A stretch of 64,000 bases of DNA from Flammeovirgaceae bacterium UBA1842 (GTDB taxonomy: Bacteria > Bacteroidota > Bacteroidia > Cytophagales > Cyclobacteriaceae): the NCBI GenBank assembly GCA_002338655.1, contig DDIU01000032.1:1-64000 (forward strand), written 5' to 3'. How positions within the stretch are numbered: position 1 is the stretch's first letter; each line of letters begins with the position of its first letter. The notes under the pieces were generated by a model. It did no database searches and had not been told where the DNA came from. It was given only the letters and a program-made list of their open reading frames with translations. The translations under genes and the position numbers were made by a program. This document shows, piece after piece, positions 1 to 8,127 of this stretch.

Positions 1-113
1 AGCCTGCCCCGACATAGTCGGGTAGAACCGTATCCGCTAGCCAGCGGATGAGAGCCTCAACCTGAGTCTTATGGCTCAGGCCGGGCTACTCGATTACCTG
101 CTGGCTTTTTTTT
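1..113 (+). ncRNA. Multi-hairpin element ending in a T-tract, unidentified
   Basis: Read on the plus strand, this segment folds into three local hairpins: 8-13 with 17-22 (6 bp), 32-38 with 43-49 (7 bp) and 61-66 with 75-80 (6 bp). An outer stem joins AGCCTGC (1-7) to GCTGGCT (100-106) with one mismatch, followed directly by eight T. That layout fits a small structured RNA with an intrinsic terminator, or a repeat element. It matches no RNA family I recognise (not tRNA, SRP, tmRNA or a riboswitch core I know). The window edge may cut it. It ends where the convergent VOC gene stops, so it may also serve as a terminator. Confidence 0.3.
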
Positions 114-502
114 CAGTCGAGTGAATATTCCGAATCATCTTTTCCGATTATAAATACACTTCCTGCTGGGTCCATTATCCAATGGTTTTCTTTTGGTATT
201 TCCTCCAATTCATCGCAAGTTTCAATTCCGTTGGATTTCAAATATACTGTTGCTTTTTCCACATTTGGCGTTTTCAGCTCCAACCAAGTTTCCGAATGTG
301 TATAATTATCCACGCAATCCAACCAAATAATATTATTTCCAAATTTCACTTCGTGAGTTTTAGAAACTGTTGGGTTCTTTATTTCTTTTTCGGTCACTTC
401 CAATTTTAGGATTTCTCTATAAAATTTCACAGTTTCCTGATATTTAGATTTCGGGATTTTTATTGCGATATTAATTCCGCCATTAAATTTGATGTCGTTC
501 AT
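113..502 (-). CDS. VOC (glyoxalase/bleomycin-resistance-like) family protein
   Basis: This 129-residue protein is the size of a single vicinal-oxygen-chelate domain with two beta-alpha-beta-beta-beta modules. It opens with a typical first strand (GGINIAIKIPKSKYQETVKF), followed by the second-half signatures WLELKTPNVEKA and WIMDPAGSVFIIGK. The family includes glyoxalases, dioxygenases and drug-binding proteins. The substrate cannot be read here, and the usual N-terminal metal-binding His is not obvious, so it may be a non-enzymatic member. The gene starts with ATG and is followed upstream by a large inverted repeat (554-665), which makes it look like a mobile, cassette-like gene rather than part of an operon. 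Confidence 0.7.
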   Translation of the reverse strand: MNDIKFNGGINIAIKIPKSKYQETVKFYREILKLEVTEKEIKNPTVSKTHEVKFGNNIIWLDCVDNYTHSETWLELKTPNVEKATVYLKSNGIETCDELEEIPKENHWIMDPAGSVFIIGKDDSEYSLD

Positions 503-553
503 TGTTCAGACTTTAATTTTGTTGTTTAGCACGATGTTTTTTCAGCTTGCAGG

Positions 554-665
554 TAACGACCAGCTAAAATGAGTATGCGCCCCAGTGGCTAGTAGCACTG
601 TATGTTCCTGCCCACACTTGCATATCAAGTGGCTCAGTACGCATATTCATTTTTAGCATTTGTTA
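554..665. repeat. Large imperfect inverted repeat, attC-like
   Basis: GCTAAAATGAGTATGCG (563-579) pairs with CGCATATTCATTTTTAGC (640-657), leaving one mismatch and one extra base. Short outer arms TAAC (554-557) and GTTA (662-665) flank it. Two smaller hairpins lie inside (583-587 with 596-600, and CACTTG with CAAGTG near 614-631). A long near-palindrome with unpaired bases between two unrelated same-strand genes resembles an integron cassette recombination site, but the terminal boxes do not match the classical GTTRRRY/RYYYAAC consensus. Confidence 0.4.
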
Positions 666-673
666 TCTTCTTT

Positions 674-1609
674 TTATTTACAATATAGTTCAATTAGGTC
701 TTGAAGTCTCTCTGCTGGAAATTTTAATTCTATCGCATTATCGATATTGTCACAGGCTTTTTCATAATCTTGGAGGTCAATATAAATGAAAGCTAAGTTT
801 CTATATGCATATGAATTTTTAGGATACATTTCTAATGATTTCTTTATGTTATCAACACCTTCTGTTGTTCTTCCAAGTTTGGCTTGTGCCAACCCGAGAT
901 TATTAAGTGCTACAGCTCGACATTTATCGTCTGTACACAATCCATAAGTTTTCTGATTCATTTTAACGGCCTCACTATATTGTTCAACCTCGGTTAAAGT
1001 GTATCCAAGGTTCATGTAAGCCACCATTAAAGTAGAGTCAATATCAATTAATTTATAGAAGTAAGGAATTGCCTCTTCATCACGACCTAGTTCACCTAAT
1101 GTGACAGCATAATTGACAATTCCAGATATGTTTTTTGAATCAAGTTCTATGACTTTTCCAAATTCTTCCAAAGCATTCTCATAATCCTGTTTGTATGTAT
1201 AAGCTTGTCCTCTATACAATAAAGCAAAAGGTAGTAGAGGGTCTGATTTTGACAGTAATGAAATAGCGGTAGTGCTTGATTTAATAGCATCATCGAAATA
1301 TGCTACTCTATTATAAAAGATTGACAATACATAATGAACATATGCATTCTTCTCATTAATCGATAGAGCCTTGTCTAATAGTTCAAATGCCTCCTTATAA
1401 TTTCCATTTCTACTAATGTATTCTGCCTTAGCTGAGTAGTAGTTCTCATTTAACGAATCGTTTTTAATTCCTTCGTCTATTAATTCTAAAGCCCTTTCTA
1501 TTTTTCCTGAATTTGCCAGCTCTCTGGTTTTCTCAACAAGCTCATCATTTGTCTGACCGTAGCAAGTCAAAGAAACTAAGGATGCGAAAATCAAAATTAG
1601 TTTTGTCAT
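674..1609 (-). CDS. Secreted tetratricopeptide-repeat protein
   Basis: From the ATG at 1609 the product has 311 residues and begins with a signal peptide (MTKLILIFASLVSLTCYGQ). A longer frame reaches 1654, but it would put 15 polar residues before the signal peptide, so the internal ATG is preferred. The rest is helical TPR repeats, with recurrent A-L-x-x-F/L-x-K/E-A-I-E-L patterns such as ALEEFGKVIELDSKN and AYMNLGYTLTEVEQYSEAV, about seven to eight units. TPR proteins scaffold protein-protein contacts; this one should work in the periplasm. It lies between an attC-like repeat and the his operon. Upstream DNA carries two GGTGTTGATA copies (1641-1672 region) of unknown meaning. The partner is unknown. 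Confidence 0.75.
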   Translation of the reverse strand: MTKLILIFASLVSLTCYGQTNDELVEKTRELANSGKIERALELIDEGIKNDSLNENYYSAKAEYISRNGNYKEAFELLDKALSINEKNAYVHYVLSIFYNRVAYFDDAIKSSTTAISLLSKSDPLLPFALLYRGQAYTYKQDYENALEEFGKVIELDSKNISGIVNYAVTLGELGRDEEAIPYFYKLIDIDSTLMVAYMNLGYTLTEVEQYSEAVKMNQKTYGLCTDDKCRAVALNNLGLAQAKLGRTTEGVDNIKKSLEMYPKNSYAYRNLAFIYIDLQDYEKACDNIDNAIELKFPAERLQDLIELYCK

Positions 1610-1803
1610 AATTGGAGATAACACCCGACTATCAGCACCGGTGTTGATATACATTATTGGTAAAGGTGTTGATAGCCAGAAATATCAGTAAATATCAACC
1701 ATTGTACTTTAAAAAAGTAATAAAAAAGCAGAAATAATCTTATTCAATCATTTGATCCGAGGGTGTCAATGAGGTGGTTGCGTTATTTTCGAAGGAAACA
1801 CTA

Positions 1804-2394
1804 TTACCTTCCCCCTCTTCTCGCCAACACCCCTTCAATATCTTCAAATGAAAGCCCCTTGGCTTTAAGTAGTATCAGGTAGTGGTACAACAAATCAGCC
1901 GCTTCATTTTTGAAGAGGTCAATATTATTGTCCTTTGCTTCAATGACCAATTCTACTGCTTCTTCACCTACCTTTTGCGCCATTTTGTTTATCCCACTTT
2001 GGTAGAGCTGATTGGTGTAGGAGCTTACGTCATTCTCCGCAATTCTTTGATTGATAGTAGCTTGTAATTGATATACAAAACCCTTGGCGGTTTCTTCTTG
2101 AAAGCAAGAAGTACTGCCCGTATGGCAAGTAGGGCCAACAGGATTTGCCTTGATCAAAATAGTGTCGTTATCACAGTCAATTTGGATATCAACAGCTTCT
2201 AAAAAGTTGCCTGATTCTTCCCCTTTGGTCCAGAGCCGTTTTTTACTTCGGCTATAAAAAGTAACCCTTTTTTCCGCTTTTGTTTTAGCCAAAGCCTCTT
2301 CATTCATATAGCCTAGCATTAATACCTGCAGCGTATTATTATCCTGAATAATTACAGGTACCAATCCATTTCCTTTTGTAAAATCTATGTTCAT
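1804..2394 (-). CDS. hisIE: Bifunctional phosphoribosyl-AMP cyclohydrolase / phosphoribosyl-ATP pyrophosphatase
   Basis: This 196-residue fusion performs steps 2 and 3 of histidine synthesis: PR-ATP to PR-AMP (HisE), then ring opening to ProFAR (HisI). The N-terminal HisI domain (about 1-110) shows GYMNEEAL, FYSRSKKRLWTKGEESGN and the metal-binding part IDCDNDTILI...GPTCHTGSTSCF. The C-terminal HisE domain (about 110-196) carries KVGEEAVELVIEAK and EAADLLYHYLILL, the acidic helices that bind Mg and pyrophosphate. It is the last gene of the operon; its ATG overlaps the hisF stop by four bases, suggesting coupled translation. Order and fusion are normal for Bacteroidota. Confidence 0.95.
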   Translation of the reverse strand: MNIDFTKGNGLVPVIIQDNNTLQVLMLGYMNEEALAKTKAEKRVTFYSRSKKRLWTKGEESGNFLEAVDIQIDCDNDTILIKANPVGPTCHTGSTSCFQEETAKGFVYQLQATINQRIAENDVSSYTNQLYQSGINKMAQKVGEEAVELVIEAKDNNIDLFKNEAADLLYHYLILLKAKGLSFEDIEGVLARRGGR

Positions 2395-3143
2395 CTGATG
2401 GGAATTTTTTGTGTTCGTAAATAACTTTTGAGTTCCGGTATTGGAATTTCACCAAAGTGAAATATACTGGCCGCCAATCCGCCTGTGGCTCCGGTTTGTT
2501 CGAATACCGCCTTAAAGTGCTGTTTAGTACCAGCCCCACCAGAAGCAATCAGCGGGATATTTACCGCTTCGGATACCTGGTTGGTGATGTCCAGCGCAAA
2601 ACCGCTTTTTGTTCCATCGTTGTTCATGGAGGTTAGCAGTATTTCACCGGCACCTAAACTTTCAACTTCTTTGGCCCAGTCTATGGTTTTTAATGGAGTG
2701 GCTGTTCTGCCTCCATGAACGAAAACAACCCATTCGCCATTTTCATATTTTGTATCAATAGCCACTACAACACACTGACTGCCAAACTCTTGGGCAAGTT
2801 CTTTAATCAACTCTGGCCGCTTAACAGCAGAAGAGTTTACGCTCACTTTATCGGCTCCAGCTTTGATCAAACTTCTCACATCATCAACAGAATTAATTCC
2901 GCCCCCAACGGTAAAAGGGATGTTGATTTCAGCGGCAATTCGGCTTACCAATTCTATCAATGTCTTTCTATTCTCAATAGTAGCTGTGATGTCCAGAAAC
3001 ACTAATTCGTCCGCACCCTGCTCGACATACCTTTTAGCTAACTCAATAGGATCTCCCGCATCTTTAATATCAACAAAGTTGATTCCCTTCACCGTCCGGC
3101 CATCTTTAATGTCCAAACAGGGTATGATTCTCTTTTTTAACAT
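2391..3143 (-). CDS. hisF: Imidazole glycerol phosphate synthase cyclase subunit
   Basis: HisF is a (beta/alpha)8 barrel of 250 residues. With HisH it converts PRFAR and ammonia into imidazole glycerol phosphate and AICAR. The two catalytic aspartates are in the usual places: D11 in IIPCLDIKDGR and D130 in CVVVAIDTK. The phosphate-binding loops TVGGGI and ASGGAG are intact. The product is full length for the family. The gene overlaps hisA by seven bases upstream and hisI by four downstream, so it sits mid-operon. Nothing unusual was seen. Confidence 0.97.
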   Translation of the reverse strand: MLKKRIIPCLDIKDGRTVKGINFVDIKDAGDPIELAKRYVEQGADELVFLDITATIENRKTLIELVSRIAAEINIPFTVGGGINSVDDVRSLIKAGADKVSVNSSAVKRPELIKELAQEFGSQCVVVAIDTKYENGEWVVFVHGGRTATPLKTIDWAKEVESLGAGEILLTSMNNDGTKSGFALDITNQVSEAVNIPLIASGGAGTKQHFKAVFEQTGATGGLAASIFHFGEIPIPELKSYLRTQKIPIR

Positions 3144-3850
3144 AACTCTCGTAGTTGGGCAAGTGTGATTCGTCCTTCATAAAAGGCTTTGCCTATAATG
3201 GCACCTTCACAGCCCATTTCTTTTAATTGGATAAGATCATCGATAGTAGAGACACCGCCACTTGCAATTAACTTCACCTTGGTTTCAGTCATTATTTCCT
3301 TATACAATTCGTTGGAGGTTCCTTGCAACATGCCATCTTTTGTAATGTCAGTACAGATAACATAGCTGACCCCCTCTTGTTCATATTGTTTGATAAAATC
3401 AACAACATCTAATTCTGAGGTTTCTAACCAGCCTGATGTGGCAATTTTTCTATTGTTGCAATCAGCACCTAATATGATTTTTTCACAACCATACTTGCTT
3501 AACCACTCTTTAAAAGTAGCTGACTTCTTCACTGCGATACTGCCTCCGGTGATTTGGTTGGCTCCGCTTTCAAAGGCAATTCTTAAGTCTTCATCAGATT
3601 TCAGTCCGCCACCAAAATCAACTTTCAGGTTAGTGCCATTGCAAATACTTTCAAGCACATGGTGGTTTACAATATGCTGCGATTTCGCACCATCTAAGTC
3701 CACTAAATGTAAATAGGTGATACCGTGGTCTTCAAAGGTTTTGGCAACCTCCAAGGGATTTTTGTTGTACACCTTTTTGGTATTATAATCACCTTTGGAA
3801 AGTCGTACGCACTTACCATCGATAATATCAATTGCGGGTATTATTCTCAT
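3137..3850 (-). CDS. hisA: ProFAR isomerase
   Basis: HisA isomerises ProFAR to PRFAR through an Amadori rearrangement (step 4). The 237-residue product is a (beta/alpha)8 barrel related to HisF. Catalytic D8 lies in IIPAIDIIDGKCVRL and D130 in IILGADCNN. Phosphate-binding signatures VDFGGGLKS and IASGGVST are present. The gene overlaps hisH upstream by four bases and hisF downstream by seven. It is complete and typical. Confidence 0.97.
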   Translation of the reverse strand: MRIIPAIDIIDGKCVRLSKGDYNTKKVYNKNPLEVAKTFEDHGITYLHLVDLDGAKSQHIVNHHVLESICNGTNLKVDFGGGLKSDEDLRIAFESGANQITGGSIAVKKSATFKEWLSKYGCEKIILGADCNNRKIATSGWLETSELDVVDFIKQYEQEGVSYVICTDITKDGMLQGTSNELYKEIMTETKVKLIASGGVSTIDDLIQLKEMGCEGAIIGKAFYEGRITLAQLRELC

Positions 3851-4425
3851 AGTTTTAAAAAATTATTCAAAATAAGCGCCCCGATTCCGGCAGATTTTTC
3901 CGGATGAAATTGAGTTGCATAAAAATTGTCTTTTTGCAATGCCGCACTAAAGGGTTTGACGTATTTACAAGTAGCTATTGTGTCTTTACATAGCTCCGCA
4001 TAATAACTGTGTACATAATAAAGATCATCCATTGTACTTACTCCTTCAAACAGTTCTCCATTCACATTTTCAAAGTTATTCCAACCCATGTTTGGTACTT
4101 TTTCCACTGGTGGAAACAGTTTCACTTCTGTATCAAAAATGCCTAGGCATTTAGTACTTCCCTCTTCAGTGCTTTTGCACATCAATTGCAAGCCCAAGCA
4201 GATACCTAAGAAAGGTTGTTTAATGGCGAGGATTACCTCATCCAGTTTTCTTTCTTTTAAGTATTTCATGGCCGAGCTTGCCTCACCAACACCAGGGAAG
4301 ATCACTTTATCAGCGGCTTGAATGTCTGCTATGCAATCAGTGATCATGCTATCATAACCCAAGCGATTCAAGGCATTTTGGACAGACAGAATATTGCCCG
4401 CATTGTATTTTATTATTGCGATCAT
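3847..4425 (-). CDS. hisH: Imidazole glycerol phosphate synthase glutamine amidotransferase subunit
   Basis: HisH hydrolyses glutamine and channels ammonia to HisF. The 192-residue class I glutamine amidotransferase has its triad visible: C76 in PFLGICLGLQLM, and H174 and E176 in QFHPEKSAG. The oxyanion segment PGVGEA is also present. It overlaps hisB upstream and hisA downstream by four bases each, which would favour balanced production of the HisF-HisH pair. It is intact. Confidence 0.97.
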   Translation of the reverse strand: MIAIIKYNAGNILSVQNALNRLGYDSMITDCIADIQAADKVIFPGVGEASSAMKYLKERKLDEVILAIKQPFLGICLGLQLMCKSTEEGSTKCLGIFDTEVKLFPPVEKVPNMGWNNFENVNGELFEGVSTMDDLYYVHSYYAELCKDTIATCKYVKPFSAALQKDNFYATQFHPEKSAGIGALILNNFLKL

Positions 4426-5510
4426 AAGCTTCCTTTTGTGCTTGGTATGCTGGAACTGCCCGTTTTACTGACAGCCATTTTTATTGCCTTCGCAAAAGCT
4501 TTAAATATCGCCTCTATCTTGTGGTGCTCATTGTTGCCATCAGCTTTAATGTTAAGATTACATTTAGCCGAATCGCTAAAAGATTTGAAGAAGTGCATGA
4601 ACATTTCGGTAGGCATTTCTCCCACCATTTCACGTTTGAAATCAGCCTCCCAAACCAGCCAAGGTCTGCCGCCAAAATCAAGAGCGACTTGAGCTAAGCA
4701 ATCGTCCATGGGCAATAAAAAGCCATAACGCTCTATTCCTTTTTTACTTCCCAATGCTTTTAAAAAGGCCTCACCAAAAGTGATGGCCACATCCTCAATA
4801 GTATGGTGTTCATCAATTTCTAAATCGCCTTTAACATTTACTTCTAAATCCAAATTTCCGTGCTTGGCAATTTGCTCCAGCATGTGATCAAAAAAACCGA
4901 TTCCTGTAGCTAATTTGGATTGCCCACTTCCATCGAGGTTAACGGTAATTTCAATCGCAGTTTCTTTAGTTGTTCTTGTAACTGTGGCTTTTCTAGGGAG
5001 TGCTTTTAAGAAGTTATAAATGTCTGCCCAGTTGGTCGTGCACAATACAGCCGCTGCATTTCCTTCGCCTATTAAAATCCCCTGTGCTTTTAAGTTGGTT
5101 GCCAATTCAATATCCGTAGCCCTATCGCCAATTACATAGGAGTTGGCCAAATCATAATCACCATATAGGTAATGATTGAGCATACCAGTTCCCGGTTTAC
5201 GTGTGGGTGCATTCTCCGTTGGCAAACTTTTGTCAATAAGGATTTCTTTAAACTCAATCCCCTCATTCTTAAAAGCTTGAATAATTTTGTTGTGAGCAGG
5301 CCAGAAAGTATCTTCTGGGAATGTGGCTGTGCCCAAACCATCCTGATTGGTAACCATTACTAGTTCATAATCGAGCTCCTTGGCTATTTTAGCTAACCAC
5401 TGAAATACGCCTGGGTAAAACTCCAGCTTTTCCAGGCTGTCCAGCTGATAATCGGAAGGTGGTTCTATGACCAATGTTCCGTCCCTGTCTATAAATAATA
5501 CTTTTTTCAT
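4422..5510 (-). CDS. hisB: Bifunctional histidinol-phosphatase / imidazoleglycerol-phosphate dehydratase
   Basis: The 362-residue fusion catalyses step 6 (IGP to imidazole acetol phosphate) and step 8 (histidinol phosphate to histidinol). The N-terminal HAD phosphatase (about 1-165) has the nucleophile motif FIDRDGTL (D8, D10), VTNQDGLG and the late acidic motif VIGDRATD. The C-terminal dehydratase (about 175-362) has GFFDHMLEQIAKHGNLDL, DEHHTIEDVAITFGEA, DDCLAQVALDFGGRP and NEHHKIEAIFKAFA, whose HxxE/HH clusters bind the metal pair. The upstream 309 bp to hisC contain only a repeat-like insert, the one large gap in this otherwise overlapping operon. Confidence 0.96.
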   Translation of the reverse strand: MKKVLFIDRDGTLVIEPPSDYQLDSLEKLEFYPGVFQWLAKIAKELDYELVMVTNQDGLGTATFPEDTFWPAHNKIIQAFKNEGIEFKEILIDKSLPTENAPTRKPGTGMLNHYLYGDYDLANSYVIGDRATDIELATNLKAQGILIGEGNAAAVLCTTNWADIYNFLKALPRKATVTRTTKETAIEITVNLDGSGQSKLATGIGFFDHMLEQIAKHGNLDLEVNVKGDLEIDEHHTIEDVAITFGEAFLKALGSKKGIERYGFLLPMDDCLAQVALDFGGRPWLVWEADFKREMVGEMPTEMFMHFFKSFSDSAKCNLNIKADGNNEHHKIEAIFKAFAKAIKMAVSKTGSSSIPSTKGSL

Positions 5511-5819
5511 GGTTTTAATTTAATTGGTGTTTGAGTATGCTTAAATGGATTTTAACCTCATCATTACCCCTAATTCCCCTAAAGGGGACTTTCCGGCACC
5601 TGCCAACTGGCGGGGGAAAGGAGGTCTTTTTTGAAAAATGCCGAAAACCTTCGTTCTTTTCGATAAACCTTCATATTTAATTTCCAATGGTGTGTTTGAT
5701 ATTTCACTTATTGTCCTCCCTCTACCTCCCTCCAAAGGGAGAAAATTTGGTATCAAACACGTCATCTTATTTAGTCCCGAAGGGATGCCTTTGGCGTTCG
5801 TTTTTACTTATATTGATTC
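5511..5819. repeat. Palindrome-rich insert between hisC and hisB, no gene
   Basis: This 309-bp stretch has no credible gene. It contains several short inverted repeats: CCCCTAAAGGGG near 5576-5587, a CCTGCCAACTGGCGGG-type hairpin near 5598-5613, CTCCCT/AGGGAG near 5726-5741, and a longer-range pair GTGTTTGATA (5692-5701) with TATCAAACAC (5751-5760). The CCAACTGGCGGGGGAAA part resembles the repeat at 34924-34950. I read it as a degenerate intergenic repeat or MITE-like insertion. Short open frames inside it, for example 5541-5765, are composed of repeat sequence and are not called. Confidence 0.5.
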
Positions 5820-6851
5820 TCATAATAACGATAGTGTTTTAATTAATTGACTATTTTCTGCGGGTGTGCCCACCGATATTCTTATACAATTAGGCACCTG
5901 CTTATTTCTATTTCTCGTTATTATTTGCTGCGCAATTAATTTCTGGTATAACTCATTGGCATTATCCACTTCAATCAGTATGAAGTTGGCATCAGATGGG
6001 TAAATTTTCTTCACCAAACTTATCTGTTGAAGTGCAGTGAGTAACCGTGTTTTTTCTTCCAAAATAATGGCTAACCGATCCTTATAAGTTGCATAGTTAA
6101 CAAGTGCATCAATGGCTGCTTGCTGGTTGATCCCACTTACATTGTAGGGAGGCTTTACTTTGTTGTAAATCGATATTATCTTCTGGTTAGCGTAGGCGGT
6201 TCCTACTCTAGCTGTTGCTAACCCCCAGGCTTTGCTGAATGTCTGACTAACAATCAAATTGTTGTATTGATCAATCAGACTGATTAACGATTTTTCATCA
6301 GCAAAGTCGATATACGCCTCATCAAGGATGACAATGCCATTGAAGTTGTTCAATATATATTCAACATCACTTTTGCGCATCAAATTGCCTGTCGGATTGT
6401 TGGGAGAACAAATGAAAATCAACTTAATGCTGCTATCGGAGAAGTAAGGTGTCAATTGATCTACTTCAATTTGGAATTCTTGATTTAGGGGAAGCTTTAC
6501 TAGCACCACATCATTGATAGCAGCAGATACCTCATACATGCCGTAAGTAGGTGAGAAGGTCAGGGCTTTATCAAACCCCGGTCTGCAGAATATCCTGAAT
6601 GCCAAATCAATGACCTCATCACTGCCGTTGCCAACAAAAATATTGTTCGTGTTTACTTCTTTAAGCTTTGCTAACTTTTGTTTGAGCTCCTTTTGGTAAG
6701 GATCTGGATAGCGGTTTAGCATTCCAAATGGATTTTCATTGGCATCTAAAAAGATACCTTCCTTGCCTGTGAATTCGTCTCGTGCACTAGCGTAGGGCTG
6801 CAATTCCAATATGTTTGGGCGAACCATGTTTTCTATTTTAATCATTTTCAA
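5820..6851 (-). CDS. hisC: Histidinol-phosphate aminotransferase
   Basis: HisC transfers an amino group from glutamate to imidazole acetol phosphate (step 7). It is a 343-residue fold-type I PLP enzyme. Visible motifs are LDANENPFG near the start, VGNGSDEVIDL for cofactor phosphate binding, SPNNPTG, VILDEAYIDF (the Asp binding the pyridine nitrogen) and SQTFSKAWGLATARVG with Schiff-base K207. The start overlaps the hisD stop by 14 bases; ATGs at residues 1, 3 and 9 are all possible, so the exact start is uncertain. Downstream, a 309-bp repeat insert separates it from hisB. Confidence 0.95.
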   Translation of the reverse strand: MKMIKIENMVRPNILELQPYASARDEFTGKEGIFLDANENPFGMLNRYPDPYQKELKQKLAKLKEVNTNNIFVGNGSDEVIDLAFRIFCRPGFDKALTFSPTYGMYEVSAAINDVVLVKLPLNQEFQIEVDQLTPYFSDSSIKLIFICSPNNPTGNLMRKSDVEYILNNFNGIVILDEAYIDFADEKSLISLIDQYNNLIVSQTFSKAWGLATARVGTAYANQKIISIYNKVKPPYNVSGINQQAAIDALVNYATYKDRLAIILEEKTRLLTALQQISLVKKIYPSDANFILIEVDNANELYQKLIAQQIITRNRNKQVPNCIRISVGTPAENSQLIKTLSLL

Positions 6852-8127
6852 TCTCCTTTAGCCTTAAACTCACTGCATTTTTATGTGCCAATAACCCTTC
6901 GGCCTCAGCCATTATTTCTATGGCTCTGCCAATGTTGCCAATACCTACTTTACTCAATTCCTGGTAGGTTATTTTCTTGACAAAACTGTCCAATGAAACA
7001 CCACTGTAGCTTTTGGCAAATCCGTTGGTGGGCAAGGTGTGGTTGGTGCCACTGGCATAATCTCCAGCAGCTTCACAACTGTAGTTACCCAAGAAGACCG
7101 ATCCGGCATTGACAATTCCGTTTACAAACTGTTGGGCATTTTCCGAAGCAATTATGAGGTGCTCGGGAGCATATTGGTTACTAAATTCAAAGCACTCAGC
7201 CATGTTATTTAGCACAACGGCAGCACTATTAGCTAGTGCCTTTAGTGCTGTTTCTTTCCTTGGCAGCAGTGCTACTTGCTTTTCTACTTCAGCCAAACAT
7301 TGCTCAATTATTTTTGTGCTATTGCTCAGTAAAATGACCTGACTATCTTCCCCGTGTTCAGCTTGTGATAATAAATCAGCAGCTACAAAAGCAGGTTGGC
7401 AAGTATCATCGGCAATTACCAACACTTCACTTGGGCCAGCCGGCATATCAATAGCCACTCCAGATTGTTGGATGAGCTCCTTGGCTTTGGTTACGTATTG
7501 ATTTCCAGGCCCGAAAATTTTATAGACCTGAGGAATGGTGTCTGTGCCATAAGCCATGGCTGCCACGGCCTGAGCACCACCTACTTTGTAGATTTTGGTG
7601 ATTCCCAACAGGTTAGCAGTATATAGTATGGCTGGATTGATCTTCTGATTTTTGTTTGGTGGGGTACAAAGAACCACCTCCTTACAACCTGCTAATTGTG
7701 CGGGAATTCCCAACATTAAAATGGTAGAAAATAAAGGGGCACTCCCTCCAGGAATGTACAATCCGACTTTCTCTATGGCAATTGATTTTCGCCAGCACTT
7801 GACACCGGGAGTGGTCTCTACAGTTTCCTCTTGGATTAGTTGGGCTTCGTGAAAGGCGGTAATGTTTTTACGAGCCACTTGTATAGCCGCTTTCAGTTGC
7901 CAAGGTACCTCGGCAATAGCTTCCGTTACTTCTCGTTCAGAAACAGCTAAACTTCTTAATGTAACCCCATCAAAAAGGCTAGTATATTTAATTAGAGCTT
8001 TGTCTCCATTTAGTTTAACTTCATTTATAATGGAGTTTACAGTTTCGTTAAGCCGCTCCTTATTGATTACGGGACGTTGAGTGAGCATTGCCCATTGCTC
8101 CTTGTTTGGTTTATTATAAGTCTTCAT
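6838..8127 (-). CDS. hisD: Histidinol dehydrogenase
   Basis: HisD oxidises histidinol to histidine in two NAD-dependent steps, the last of the pathway. The 429-residue product is the normal length. Diagnostic segments include GLYIPGGSAPLFST, VGGAQAVAAMAYGT, FGPGNQYVTKAK, DMPAGPSEVLVIADD, LLSQAEHGEDSQ (zinc ligands), YAPEHLI (catalytic Glu-His) and the C-terminal GTNHTLPT. It overlaps hisG by one base and hisC by 14. It is intact and typical. Confidence 0.97.
   Translation of the reverse strand: MKTYNKPNKEQWAMLTQRPVINKERLNETVNSIINEVKLNGDKALIKYTSLFDGVTLRSLAVSEREVTEAIAEVPWQLKAAIQVARKNITAFHEAQLIQEETVETTPGVKCWRKSIAIEKVGLYIPGGSAPLFSTILMLGIPAQLAGCKEVVLCTPPNKNQKINPAILYTANLLGITKIYKVGGAQAVAAMAYGTDTIPQVYKIFGPGNQYVTKAKELIQQSGVAIDMPAGPSEVLVIADDTCQPAFVAADLLSQAEHGEDSQVILLSNSTKIIEQCLAEVEKQVALLPRKETALKALANSAAVVLNNMAECFEFSNQYAPEHLIIASENAQQFVNGIVNAGSVFLGNYSCEAAGDYASGTNHTLPTNGFAKSYSGVSLDSFVKKITYQELSKVGIGNIGRAIEIMAEAEGLLAHKNAVSLRLKEIEND

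Noticed and set aside
1..113. tRNA, tmRNA 3' end or riboswitch at the window edge
   Set aside because: No T-loop GTTCRANNC, CCA end or known riboswitch core could be found, so only an unnamed structured element is reported.
5541..5850. Short open frames on both strands in the hisC-hisB gap
   Set aside because: They consist of palindromic repeat sequence, have no recognisable domain and overlap each other and hisC.
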